From the NCBI GenBank assembly GCA_024637315.1, contig JAGXFH010000034.1, positions 372,001 through 436,000 of the forward strand: a stretch of 64,000 nucleotides of DNA. The letters are read 5' to 3'. Below, one piece after another: positions 22,478-32,561 of this stretch. Origin of the DNA: Brevirhabdus sp. GTDB taxonomy: Bacteria; Pseudomonadota; Alphaproteobacteria; Rhodobacterales; Rhodobacteraceae. Made by a program: the position numbers and the translations under genes. Below the pieces are notes generated by a model. The model saw only the letters and a list, made by a program, of their open reading frames with translations, was not told where the DNA came from and did no database searches. Each line of letters begins with the position of its first letter. Position 1 is the first letter of the stretch.

Positions 22478-23773
22478 TTGATGCGACTATTCCCGATCGT
22501 GACGGCCCTGTTGGTTATGGCCGCGCTTTACCTTTTCGTGTTCGAACGTGAGCGGATCGTGACCTTCGCTGGCGGCGACGCAGGTGCGCGCCCTGCTGAT
22601 GACGGGACCGGCGGCACCGCTGCCGCTGCCGCAACAACCGGACAGACGGACGAGGTCGGCCTGGTTTCGGTCGTGGTGCAGAAATCGAGCGCGCGGTCCG
22701 TCGACAGCGGCGTTTTGGTACGAGGCCGGACGGAAGCCGCCCGGCAGGTCGAGATGCGCGCAGAAACCAGCGGCCAAGTGATCTCTGCGCCATTGCGAAA
22801 GGGCGCGCGAGTGACCGAGGGGCAGCTTCTTTGCCAACTTGATCCAGGCACCAGAGAGGCCGCCTTGACCGAGGCGCAAGCACGGCTGCCAGAGGCGATG
22901 TCGCGCATTCCCGAGGCGAAAGCCCGCTTGCCGGAAGCCCAGGCGCGACTGTCAGAGGCGAAATCCCGGCTGATAGAGGCCGAAATCAATCAGCGCGCGG
23001 CGAAGCGGCTTTCAAAGGATGGTTTTGCATCGGAAACCCGCGTCGCGGCCGCAGACGCGGCCTTCGAGGCTGCGCTGGCCGCCGTGCAGACGGCGACCGC
23101 CGGCGTTGCCGCGGCGCAATCGGGTGTCAAGGCGGCCGAAGCCGGCGTTCAGGCCGCAGAGGCCGGCATCGCGGCGGCGCGCAAGGAGATCGACCGCCTG
23201 TCGGTGACCGCGCCCTTCGGCGGCTTGCTGGAATCCGATACCGCCGAGCTTGGGACATTGTTGCAGCCCGGCGCGCTGTGCGCCACGATCATCCAGCTCG
23301 ACCCGATCAAGCTGGTCGGCTTCATCCCCGAGACGGTGGTCGCGAAGGTCAGCGTCGGCGCGATGGCGGGCGCCCGGCTGGCCACCGGCGACGAGGTCTC
23401 GGGCAAGGTAACGTTTCTTTCGCGCTCGGCCGACCCGGCAACGCGCACCTTCCGTGTCGAGATCGAAGTGCCGAACCGGGATCAGGCCATACGCGACGGC
23501 CAGACCGCAGAGATCGCGATTTCCTCGGCGGGTGAGGCGGCGCACCTTTTGCCGTCCTCGGCGCTGACGCTTGACGATGACGGCGCGATCGGCATCCGCA
23601 CGGTAAATCCCGAGCGCAAGGTAGAGTTCATGCCGGTCGACATCCTGCGCGACACGGTGGACGGCATCTGGGTGAAGGGGCTTCCCGAAACTGTCGACGT
23701 GATCGTGGTCGGGCAGGAATATGTCACCCAAGGCGTCCTCGTGGCCGTCACCTACCGCGAGTTGCTGCAATGA
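22478..23773 (+). CDS. RND efflux periplasmic adaptor (MFP) subunit
   Basis: Lipoyl/hairpin architecture, VTAPFGGLLESDTAELGTLLQPG; followed by RND permease. Confidence 0.9.
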   Translation: MMRLFPIVTALLVMAALYLFVFERERIVTFAGGDAGARPADDGTGGTAAAAATTGQTDEVGLVSVVVQKSSARSVDSGVLVRGRTEAARQVEMRAETSGQVISAPLRKGARVTEGQLLCQLDPGTREAALTEAQARLPEAMSRIPEAKARLPEAQARLSEAKSRLIEAEINQRAAKRLSKDGFASETRVAAADAAFEAALAAVQTATAGVAAAQSGVKAAEAGVQAAEAGIAAARKEIDRLSVTAPFGGLLESDTAELGTLLQPGALCATIIQLDPIKLVGFIPETVVAKVSVGAMAGARLATGDEVSGKVTFLSRSADPATRTFRVEIEVPNRDQAIRDGQTAEIAISSAGEAAHLLPSSALTLDDDGAIGIRTVNPERKVEFMPVDILRDTVDGIWVKGLPETVDVIVVGQEYVTQGVLVAVTYRELLQ

Positions 23774-26700
23774 CCGGAATTGTCGACTGGGCCGGCCAGC
23801 ATGCCCGCATGGTCATCGCGTTCATTGCCCTGACGCTGCTAGCCGGCGCGATGGCCTATGTCGGGCTGCCCAAGGAAGGCGAACCGGACATCGAGATTCC
23901 GGCGCTCTTCGTCTCGGTTCCGTTTCCCGGTATCTCGGCCGAGGACGCCGAAGAGATGATTCTCAAGCCGATGGAAACCAAATTGGCCGATCTCGACGGT
24001 CTGAAGGTGATGTCTGGCACCGCGGCAGAGGGCTATGCCGGCGTCGCCCTTGAATTCGAATTCGGCTGGGACAAGACCAAGATCATCGCCGATGTCCGCG
24101 ACCGGATGAACACCGTCGAGGCCAACCTTCCCGACGGCGCCGACAAGTACAGTATCAACGAAATCAACTTCTCCGAATTCCCGATCATCATCGTGAACCT
24201 GACCGGGGCGGTTCCGGAACGCACGCTGATCCGCGTCGCAAAAGAGCTTCAGGACCGGTTGGAGGGTCTGGAACCGGTGTTGCAGGCCTCGCTGGCCGGC
24301 AACCGTGACGAGATGCTGGAAGTCGTGATCGATCCGCTGAAGCTGGAAAGCTACAACGTGACCGCTGGAGAGTTGATCAGCGTCGTACGAAACAACAACC
24401 AACTGATTGCAGCGGGTGAGGTCGAGACGGCCCAGGGCGCGATTTCGGTCAAGATCCCGTCCTCGTTCGATGATCAACGCGACATATACGATCTGCCGGT
24501 GAAGGTGAACGGCGACCGGGTTGTGACATTGGGCGATCTGGCCGATATCCGCCTTACGTTCGAGGACCGCACCGGCACCGCAAGGTACAATGGCGACACC
24601 ACTGTTGCGTTGCAGGTGGTCAAGCGCAAGGGGTTCAACCTGATCGACACCGCCGCCCTGATCCGCCAAGAGGTTGCCGCAGAGCAGGCCGGCTGGCCGC
24701 AGGATCTGCAGGACGCCGTTGCCATCGGCATTTCCAACGATCAGTCCACGCAGGTGGAGAGCATGGTGCAACAGCTCGAAGGGTCGGTCCTGACGGCGAT
24801 CTCGCTGGTGATGATCGTGGTTCTGGCCTCGCTCGGTATCCGGTCCGCGCTGCTGGTCGGTTTCGCCATACCGACCTCGTTCCTGCTTTTCTTCATCCTT
24901 CTGGGGGTGATGGGCATCACGATCTCCAACATCGTGATGTTCGGTCTCATCCTGGCGGTCGGCATGCTTGTCGATGGCGCCATCGTCGTCGTCGAAAGTG
25001 CCGATCGCAGGATCAGCGAAGGCTCAGGGCCGATGCACGCCTTCACCGAATCCGCCAAGCGGATGTTCTGGCCGATCGTCTCGTCCACCGCGACGACCCT
25101 GTGCGCCTTCCTGCCGATGCTGTTCTGGCCGGGCGTGGCGGGCGAGTTCATGGGCATGCTGCCGGTGACGCTGATCTTCGTTCTGTCGGCCTCGCTCGTC
25201 GTTGCGCTGATCTACCTGCCGGTGATGGGCGGGGTCGCGGGCCGGATGTCACGGCTGTTCGAGGGGGCGTCGAACGCGCTGCGCCGCGCGCTGCCATGGC
25301 TGGTTCGGGCAATTCTCGTGCCGCCGTCGCTGTACCTGGTGTTCCTGGGGGCGATGCAGTCGCTCAACCCCGGTTACCTCTTTCGCGGTGTGCCGCCCTT
25401 GTCGGGCGGCCTCGCAGTTCTGCCGGGGGGGCTGATGATGGTCGCGGGCGCCGTCGCATCCTCGGTGACGCTCGGCTCTGTCCGGATCGAACGAGCGCCG
25501 CAAGAGGTCCGCGCCGGCTATCGGCGCAAACCCTTCGGCTGGTTCACCTACTTCATTGTCGGAAACCCGGTGATGCCGCTGGTCACCATCGGCGCGGTCG
25601 GCTTTCTGGTCGTGTCGGTTTTCGGCTATTACGGCGCCAACAACAACGGGACCGAGTTCTTTGCGCCGTCCGAACCCGAACAGGCGATCATCTATGTCCG
25701 CGCCCGCGGCAACCTTTCGCTGGCCGAGAAGGATGCCATGGTCCGGCAGGTCGAAGACGTCGTCATCGGGATGGAGGGGGTTGAAAGCGCGTTTGCCTTT
25801 GCCGGGTCAGGCGGTCTGAACCAGAATACCGGCGGCGCGTCCGGCCCGCGCGACACGATCGGGCAGATGCAGATCGAAATGACCCCGTGGGCGGACCGCA
25901 AAGATCGCCCAGAGCTCAACGGTGATGCAATACTCGACCGGATCCAGCAAAGGCTGGACCGTATCCCAGGAATCAAGTCAGAGGCCTTGCCGCTGTCTTT
26001 CGGACCCGCCTCGGCCAAACCGGTTCACCTGCGGCTGAAGGGCGACAACTGGCAAGATCTTCTGCAGGCCGTCGACGACGTCCGCCAGCGGTTCGAAACC
26101 ACGCCGGCGCTGACCGACATCGAGGACACGACCCCCCTGCTCGGCATCGACTGGCAGATTGACGTCGATGTCGAGAAAGCCGGCCGGTTCGGCGCCGATG
26201 TCGCGACCGTCGGCGGCATGGTCCAACTGGTCACGCGCGGCCTTTTGCTGGATACGATGCGTGTCGACAGTTCCGACGAGGAAATCGAGATCCGCGTGCG
26301 GTTGCCCGAGAAGGACCGCGTGCTGTCCACGCTGGACAGTCTGAAGGTTCGCACCCCCGGCGGTCTGGTCCCGCTGTCGAATTTCGTCACCTATCAGCCG
26401 GTTCGCAAGCTGGGCCAGATCGACCGGGTCGACCAGTCGCGGTACTTCGATGTCAAGGCGGCGGTCTCGGCCGATCAAGTCAACGACGACGGCAAGGCGA
26501 TCAATGCCAACGAACGGATCGAGCTTCTGACCACCTGGCTGCAGACCGATGCGGATCTGCCCGCCGGCATCAGTTGGGAATGGACCGGCGATCAGGAGGA
26601 CGAACAGGAATCGCAGGCGTTCCTGCAGACGGCTTTCGCGGGCGCGCTTGGGCTCATGTTCGTGATCCTGCTGGCGCAATTCAACAGCTTCTACAATGCG

Positions 26701-27411
26701 GTGCTGGTTCTGATGGCGGTGGTCATGTCGACGACCGGGGTGCTTGTCGGCATGCTGGTCATGGGCCAGAGTTTCGGCGTCATCATGACCGGCACCGGCA
26801 TCGTGGCGCTGGCGGGGATCGTGGTAAACAACAACATCGTTCTGATCGACATCTATCAGGAATATGCGCAATACATGCCGCGCCTTCAGGCGATCGTGCG
26901 CACCGCCGAGGAACGCCTGCGCCCGGTCCTGCTGACCACGATCACCACAATGGCGGGTCTGACGCCGATGATGTTCGGTCTGTCGCTCGATTTCATCGGC
27001 GGCGGATATTCGATCAACAGCCCCACCGCGTCGTTCTGGAAACAGCTGGCAACCGCCGTGGTGTTCGGGCTTGGAACCGCCACCGTTCTGACCCTTGTCA
27101 TGACGCCCGCGATGCTGGCGTTGCGCGTCTGGATCAGCGCCGGGGCCTATCGTTCGGTCGCGACGCTCACGGCGCTGTCGAAGGGGCGCGACAGCCAGCT
27201 TGCGCGCGACCTTGCCTTGCAGCGGGCCGCGAACCGCGTCATGTCGCCGGAAATCCTGTGGCAGAGCGACGCGGATCTGGGGCACGCCCCACTGCCGCTA
27301 AAGGACGAGGAGAAGGCTGACAGCGAAGCCGCGGCCGAGGCTACCGCTGACGCGCCAGCGCCCCGGCGGAAACCGCGCCCCAAGACGCCGCCCCTGCGCG
27401 CGGCCGAGTAG
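23770..27411 (+). CDS. RND efflux permease (AcrB/HAE1 superfamily)
   Basis: 1213 aa; GLPKEGEPDIEIPALFVSVPFPGISAEDAEEMILKPME, GLILAVGMLVDGAIVVVE, GIVVNNNIVLIDIYQE. Confidence 0.94.
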   Translation: MTGIVDWAGQHARMVIAFIALTLLAGAMAYVGLPKEGEPDIEIPALFVSVPFPGISAEDAEEMILKPMETKLADLDGLKVMSGTAAEGYAGVALEFEFGWDKTKIIADVRDRMNTVEANLPDGADKYSINEINFSEFPIIIVNLTGAVPERTLIRVAKELQDRLEGLEPVLQASLAGNRDEMLEVVIDPLKLESYNVTAGELISVVRNNNQLIAAGEVETAQGAISVKIPSSFDDQRDIYDLPVKVNGDRVVTLGDLADIRLTFEDRTGTARYNGDTTVALQVVKRKGFNLIDTAALIRQEVAAEQAGWPQDLQDAVAIGISNDQSTQVESMVQQLEGSVLTAISLVMIVVLASLGIRSALLVGFAIPTSFLLFFILLGVMGITISNIVMFGLILAVGMLVDGAIVVVESADRRISEGSGPMHAFTESAKRMFWPIVSSTATTLCAFLPMLFWPGVAGEFMGMLPVTLIFVLSASLVVALIYLPVMGGVAGRMSRLFEGASNALRRALPWLVRAILVPPSLYLVFLGAMQSLNPGYLFRGVPPLSGGLAVLPGGLMMVAGAVASSVTLGSVRIERAPQEVRAGYRRKPFGWFTYFIVGNPVMPLVTIGAVGFLVVSVFGYYGANNNGTEFFAPSEPEQAIIYVRARGNLSLAEKDAMVRQVEDVVIGMEGVESAFAFAGSGGLNQNTGGASGPRDTIGQMQIEMTPWADRKDRPELNGDAILDRIQQRLDRIPGIKSEALPLSFGPASAKPVHLRLKGDNWQDLLQAVDDVRQRFETTPALTDIEDTTPLLGIDWQIDVDVEKAGRFGADVATVGGMVQLVTRGLLLDTMRVDSSDEEIEIRVRLPEKDRVLSTLDSLKVRTPGGLVPLSNFVTYQPVRKLGQIDRVDQSRYFDVKAAVSADQVNDDGKAINANERIELLTTWLQTDADLPAGISWEWTGDQEDEQESQAFLQTAFAGALGLMFVILLAQFNSFYNAVLVLMAVVMSTTGVLVGMLVMGQSFGVIMTGTGIVALAGIVVNNNIVLIDIYQEYAQYMPRLQAIVRTAEERLRPVLLTTITTMAGLTPMMFGLSLDFIGGGYSINSPTASFWKQLATAVVFGLGTATVLTLVMTPAMLALRVWISAGAYRSVATLTALSKGRDSQLARDLALQRAANRVMSPEILWQSDADLGHAPLPLKDEEKADSEAAAEATADAPAPRRKPRPKTPPLRAAE

Positions 27412-27420
27412 CGCCCCGCC

Positions 27421-29250
27421 CTAGGCCGCCGCATCCTCTTCGCTGGCCTGACGCAGCCACATGGCGGCATAGCGCCCGCCACGCACCAACAGATCCTCAT
27501 GCCGGCCGCGCTCGACGATCTGGCCGTTGTCGAGCACGACGATCTGGTCGGCATCGGCAATCGTCGAAAGCCTGTGCGCGATGGTGATCACAGTCCGACC
27601 CTGGGACATTTCGGCGAGGCTTTGCTGGATGTCGCGCTCGGTCTGGCTGTCGAGCGCCGAGGTGGCCTCGTCCAGCAACAGGATCGGCGGGTCTTTCAGC
27701 AACGTCCGCGCGATACCGACGCGCTGCTTTTCGCCGCCCGACAATTTCAGGCCGCGTTCCCCCACCCGGGTCTGATATCCGTCCGGCAGGCTGACGATGA
27801 AGTCATGGATCTTCGCCGCCTTCGCGGCCGCCTCGATCTCGGCCTTGGTGGCCTCTGGCCGGCCATAGGCGATGTTGTATAGCACGGTGTCGTTGAACAG
27901 CACCGTATCCTGCGGCACCACGCCGACATTGTCATGCAGACTGCTTTGCGTCACGTCGCGGACATCTTGTCCGTCGATCCGCAGCGCGCCGTCGACCACA
28001 TCGTAAAACCGGAACAGCAACCGGCCGATGGTCGACTTGCCCGACCCCGACGGCCCGACGATGGCAACCGTCTGGCCGGGCGGCACCGTCAGGCTGACGC
28101 CCTTGAGGATCGGTCGTTCCTTGTCATAGCCGAAATAGACATTGTCGAGCTCGATCTCTCCGCCATTCACCTTGAGGGCCACGGCGTCGGGCTTGTCCTC
28201 GACCTCGGCCGGCTGTTCCAGCAGGTCGAACATGTCAGCCATGTCGATGAGCGCCTGACGGATCTCGCGATAGACGGTGCCCAGAAAGTTCAGCGGCATG
28301 GTGATCTGGATCATGTAGGCGTTGACCATGACGAAATCGCCCACCGTCAGATCGCCGCGACCGACCCCCAGCGCAGCCAGCACCATCACGATCACCAGAC
28401 CGGCGGTGATCAGGAACGACTGGCCGAAATTGAGAAAGGCGAGGGAATAGTTGGTCTTCAGCGCGGCATCGACATACCGCTCCATCGCACCGTCATAGCG
28501 GTCGGCCTCGCGCGCTTCGGCACCGAAGTATTTTACCGTCTCGAAGTTCAGCAGGCTGTCGATCGCCTTCTGGTTGGCGTCGGTATCCTGATCGTTCATC
28601 ACCTTGCGGATCTTCACCCGCCATTCGGTAATCGCAAAGGTGAACCAGACATAGGCGGCGATCGTCACGACCACGACGGCCAGGTACCAGACATCGAACA
28701 GCACGAAGAGCACCACGGCGATCATCAGAAGTTCCAGCACCAGCGGCCCGATGCTGAACAGCAAGAAGCGCAGCAGGAAATCGACGCCCTTCACGCCCCG
28801 CTCGATGATCCGGCTGAGACCGCCGGTCTTGCGGGTGATATGATAGCGCATCGATAGGCGGTGGATGTGCTGGAAGGTCTCAAGCGCGAGCATCCGCAGC
28901 GCGCGCTGTCCGACCTGCGCGAAGACCACATCGCGAAGCTGCTGAAACCCGACATTCATCAGCCGCGCCATGCCGTAAGCCACGGTCAGCCCGACCGCGC
29001 CGATACCCAGCATCAGATCGGCACTGGTCGACTCGCCGGCCAGCGCATCAACGGCAGCCTTGTAGAAGAATGGCGTTCCGACCGCGATCAGCTTGGCGAT
29101 CAGCAGCAGCAGCAGCGCGATGACTACCCGGCGCTTTACCCAAGGCTGATCGTCGGGCCAGAGATAGGGAATGACCTTGCGGACCGTCCGCATGTTGCCG
29201 GATTGATCGGCGCGTAGTGGACGCGCATCACTGACCTTGGATTTCTTCAC
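27421..29250 (-). CDS. ABC transporter permease/ATP-binding protein, Atm1/HMT1-like
   Basis: TMD then GPSGSGKSTIGRLL, LSGGEKQRVGIARTLLKDPPILLLDEATSALD; RYHITRKTGGLSRIIERG typical of the Atm1 subfamily. Confidence 0.9.
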   Translation of the reverse strand: MKKSKVSDARPLRADQSGNMRTVRKVIPYLWPDDQPWVKRRVVIALLLLLIAKLIAVGTPFFYKAAVDALAGESTSADLMLGIGAVGLTVAYGMARLMNVGFQQLRDVVFAQVGQRALRMLALETFQHIHRLSMRYHITRKTGGLSRIIERGVKGVDFLLRFLLFSIGPLVLELLMIAVVLFVLFDVWYLAVVVVTIAAYVWFTFAITEWRVKIRKVMNDQDTDANQKAIDSLLNFETVKYFGAEAREADRYDGAMERYVDAALKTNYSLAFLNFGQSFLITAGLVIVMVLAALGVGRGDLTVGDFVMVNAYMIQITMPLNFLGTVYREIRQALIDMADMFDLLEQPAEVEDKPDAVALKVNGGEIELDNVYFGYDKERPILKGVSLTVPPGQTVAIVGPSGSGKSTIGRLLFRFYDVVDGALRIDGQDVRDVTQSSLHDNVGVVPQDTVLFNDTVLYNIAYGRPEATKAEIEAAAKAAKIHDFIVSLPDGYQTRVGERGLKLSGGEKQRVGIARTLLKDPPILLLDEATSALDSQTERDIQQSLAEMSQGRTVITIAHRLSTIADADQIVVLDNGQIVERGRHEDLLVRGGRYAAMWLRQASEEDAAA

Positions 29251-29310
29251 CCGATGCCTCCGAAGCTGAACGGCATAACTAGGGTCAGTGATCGGCAATT
29301 GCCAGTCCGC

Positions 29311-30603
29311 TTATTGCGGCACCTCGAAGACCTGGCCGGGATAGATCAGATCGGGATCGCGGATGCGGTCCCGGTTGGCCTCGAAAACCCGAACGTAGAG
29401 AATGCCCTCGCCGTAGTTCCTGCTGGCGATCCCCCAAAGCGTGTTGCCGGGTTGCACGGTCACCAGCGACAGTCTTATTCCGGTCTCTGGTGCCGCCCCG
29501 GAATTCAGCGCCGCAAGCGCTTCCGGCTCCTCTCGCTTGAACGGCGTCTCGACGCGCGAAACGACAACGCCTTCAGAGTTCACCTCGTCGATCCGAAGCG
29601 TATAAATACCCGTCTCGACTTGCGGCAACGGTGCGCGCCACTTGCCCGAGTCGGCGATCTTCTCGGTCTGCACGGGCTTGTTGTCGAGATAGACCCTGAC
29701 AAAGCCCTCTCCTGTTCCGCGTCCCGACAGGGTGACCTCGCCGCCCGGATCATAGCTGATCGAGTCGAGCGCGATTTCTTCCAGCAATTCGGGTGCGCCC
29801 CCGCCCGGCTGCAGGACATCCACACCGTCCTGCGTGGCCAGCAATACCGTTGGCGCGGCGGCGGTTTCGGCATCCGGCACGTCAGGGCCGGTCTCGGCAT
29901 CGGCCGACGGTTCGGGTGGCGCCGGACTGCCCGCATCAGCGATTTGCGCCGTTTCCGGCGCATCATCGGCTGTCTCGGGGTCCGCTGGCTCTGCTGCGGT
30001 CGTCCGGGTTGTTCGCGCCGCGTCGTCCGCGCTCGCGAATGGAGCGATGATCACGCTTTCGGCCGAACCAAGCCCGGCACCGTTGTCATCTGTCGTTGCC
30101 AGACTCAGAACCCGGGCAGAGCCGGAGGGATCTACCGACAGGAGCGATGTGAAGGCCCCCGCCGCATCTGCCTCGGCGGTTGCGATCACCTTTTCATCAA
30201 GGATGATCTCGATCGTCGACGAGGGCTCTGCCCGCCCCGCGATGACGGTGTTGCCCGCCGGATCGACGCGCACCACATCGAAGCTCGGCGTCTGCTCGGT
30301 GGCCTGGATTGCGGGCTCGTTGTCGGCCGCCTCCGCATCCGCAGTCTCTGACCCGGTTGTGCCGTCAGCGATTTGCACGCCCTCTTCGCCTTCCATGACG
30401 GCGGTGGCGGCATCTTCGGTCGGCCGGGCGGCCGCATCGCCGTCGCCGGTCACCGGCTGAGAGATCTCGGCATCCTGCTGATCACCGACGTCCGCGGCGC
30501 GGTTCAGATCATAAAGAAAATATGCACCAACAGCCAATATGCCCGCCAAGGCGATGCCTGCCAGCGCCTGCCCGCTTGCCCCGAGATTGGACCAGATCGA
30601 CAT
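29311..30603 (-). CDS. LysM peptidoglycan-binding domain protein
   Basis: N-terminal TM, Ala/Glu/Asp-rich linker, C-terminal LysM: VQPGNTLWGIASRNYGEGILYVRVFEANRDRIRDPDLIYPGQVFEVPQ. Confidence 0.9.
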   Translation of the reverse strand: MSIWSNLGASGQALAGIALAGILAVGAYFLYDLNRAADVGDQQDAEISQPVTGDGDAAARPTEDAATAVMEGEEGVQIADGTTGSETADAEAADNEPAIQATEQTPSFDVVRVDPAGNTVIAGRAEPSSTIEIILDEKVIATAEADAAGAFTSLLSVDPSGSARVLSLATTDDNGAGLGSAESVIIAPFASADDAARTTRTTAAEPADPETADDAPETAQIADAGSPAPPEPSADAETGPDVPDAETAAAPTVLLATQDGVDVLQPGGGAPELLEEIALDSISYDPGGEVTLSGRGTGEGFVRVYLDNKPVQTEKIADSGKWRAPLPQVETGIYTLRIDEVNSEGVVVSRVETPFKREEPEALAALNSGAAPETGIRLSLVTVQPGNTLWGIASRNYGEGILYVRVFEANRDRIRDPDLIYPGQVFEVPQ

Positions 30604-30701
30604 CCCCAGATCCTCATTGCTCGGACCGTTCCGGACCCGAGCTTGAGCCACCATAGCAATCCCGCTATCAGGGGTCAAAAGAGAACGAGCAAGAGGCGAT
30701 C

Positions 30702-31259
30702 ATGGCAGACCTATCCCGATCAGTATGTGTCTATTGCGGATCACGCGATGGCGCACGTCCGGCTTACGCAGAGGATGCCCGCTTGCTGGGCGAGGTTATC
30801 GCGGCCGAAGGCTGGCGGCTGGTCTACGGTGCCGGGGATGTCGGCCTGATGGGCGCGGTTGCTCGATCGGCGCATCAGGCCGGGGCCGACACGTTCGGCG
30901 TGATCCCTGCGCATCTTTTGGTCCGCGAAGCCGGCAAGCGCGATCTGCGCCAGTTCATCGTCACCGAGAACATGCACGAGCGCAAGAAGGTCATGTACAT
31001 GAATTCCGACGCGATCGTGGTGCTTCCGGGCGGCGCCGGTTCTCTGGACGAGTTTTTCGAAGTGCTGACCTGGCGCCAGCTCGGCCTGCACAGCAAGCCG
31101 ATCTTTCTGCTGAATACCGAAGGCTACTGGGACCCGTTGATCGCGCTTGTTGATCACGTCATTGCAGAAGGTTTCGCCGATGCCAGCCTGAAGCCCTATA
31201 TGACGCCTGTCGCCGACGTCGAGGCCTTGGCCGGCGCCCTGCGCATCGCCCTGTCCTGA
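30702..31259 (+). CDS. LOG family protein (TIGR00730 type)
   Basis: VVLPGGAGSLDEFFEVLTWRQLGLHSKP (PGGxGTxxE-like motif), SVCVYCGSRDGARP. Confidence 0.92.
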   Translation: MADLSRSVCVYCGSRDGARPAYAEDARLLGEVIAAEGWRLVYGAGDVGLMGAVARSAHQAGADTFGVIPAHLLVREAGKRDLRQFIVTENMHERKKVMYMNSDAIVVLPGGAGSLDEFFEVLTWRQLGLHSKPIFLLNTEGYWDPLIALVDHVIAEGFADASLKPYMTPVADVEALAGALRIALS

Positions 31260-32146
31260 CGGATCGCCTCGGCCGAGTAGATCGCGAGCGCCAGCCAGAT
31301 CAAGCCAAAGGCGATGCCATGCCAGGTCGTGAACGGTTCCTGGAAGACCAGGACGGCGCAGAAAAACTGCAATGTCGGATTGAGGTATTGCACTAGCCCC
31401 AGCGTCGCCATGGTGATCCGCCGCGAGGCGTAAGAGAACAGGATCAGCGGCCCCGCCGTGAGCGGTCCCGACAGCATCAGGATCAGACTGTCGCCAAGAT
31501 CATGCCCGAACACGCCGCCGCTGCGCCCGGTCAGACCCGTCCATCCTGCCTGATGCACGCCGACGAGCCAGACCAGCGCCAGCGGCGCCAGCACCAGAAC
31601 CTCGACCGTTACCGAAACCACCGGGCCGGCGGCGGTGCGTTTCTTGATCAGGCCGTAAAGTCCGAAGGTGGTCGCCAGCGCCAGTGATATCCACGGCGCC
31701 GCTCCCAGTCCCACGGTCAGAACAAGCACGGCGAGACCGGCAAGCCCGACCGACAGCCATTTGACCGCGCTCAGACGCTCGTGAAACGCCACGAGGCCCA
31801 GAAGAACCGCAACCAGCGGAAAGATGTAATAGCCGAGGCTGGCCTCGACAGTATGTCCGATCTGGATGGACAGTATGTAGAGGAACCAGTTGATCGAGAT
31901 CATCACCGCCGCAAAAACCACCGGGATCAATACCCGGTGATCGCGGACCAGCACCTCGACCTCCCGCACCCGTTTCTGCACCAACAGCACCACGCCGAAG
32001 AACACCAACGACCAGAGCGTGCGGTGGCTGAGTACCTCCAAAGGCGGCACATGCGCGATCAGCTTGTAATAAAGCGGTGAAAGACCCCAGGTCGTGCAAG
32101 CCCCCACCATCGCTGCTATGCCCCGCGCCGCCGGCTGCATCGTCAT
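31196..32146 (-). CDS. rarD: EamA family transporter RarD
   Basis: GLSPLYYKLIAHVPPLEVLSHRTLWSLVF, NWFLYILSIQIGHTVEASLGYYIFPLV, LGLVQYLNPTLQF. Confidence 0.9.
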   Translation of the reverse strand: MTMQPAARGIAAMVGACTTWGLSPLYYKLIAHVPPLEVLSHRTLWSLVFFGVVLLVQKRVREVEVLVRDHRVLIPVVFAAVMISINWFLYILSIQIGHTVEASLGYYIFPLVAVLLGLVAFHERLSAVKWLSVGLAGLAVLVLTVGLGAAPWISLALATTFGLYGLIKKRTAAGPVVSVTVEVLVLAPLALVWLVGVHQAGWTGLTGRSGGVFGHDLGDSLILMLSGPLTAGPLILFSYASRRITMATLGLVQYLNPTLQFFCAVLVFQEPFTTWHGIAFGLIWLALAIYSAEAIRQDRAMRRAPAKASTSATGVI

Positions 32147-32510
32147 CCTCCACATCTCTGCGGCAGAGCTATGCCGGGGTCGGCGGGGATGTGCAAATGC
32201 GAAAGCTTCAGTGGTAGGGTTTTGGGCCTCGTGCCGGGGGGCGAGGTCTTGGCTGCGGGCTGGTGGGACGGCGCTGCCATGTCTGGCGCGCAGAATTCGC
32301 CACAAGCCGGGAAGTTTGCAATGGACACGCGCCGGAAATATCGACCCGGAAGCAGACAGCGGACCTCGAATGGATGAAAGAATACCGCGGGACCGACGAT
32401 CACCAGCGATCCTTTGGCGTCAGTCCGGACAGTTTTGGAGGCGGATTGCTGAAAACCCAGGTCGGTCACGATGAAACCCAACCGCACCAGGCCCTTGCCC
32501 ATCTCCCCAA

Positions 32511-32540
32511 AATAAAAAGGCGCCCAAGGGGGCGCCTCTT
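32511..32540 (-). terminator. rho-independent terminator of sodB
   Basis: Minus strand reads AGGCGCCC-CCTT-GGGCGCCT followed by TTTTTATTTT, 20-25 nt past the sodB stop. Confidence 0.85.
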
Positions 32541-32561
32541 TCGATCATATCCGCGGCCGGA

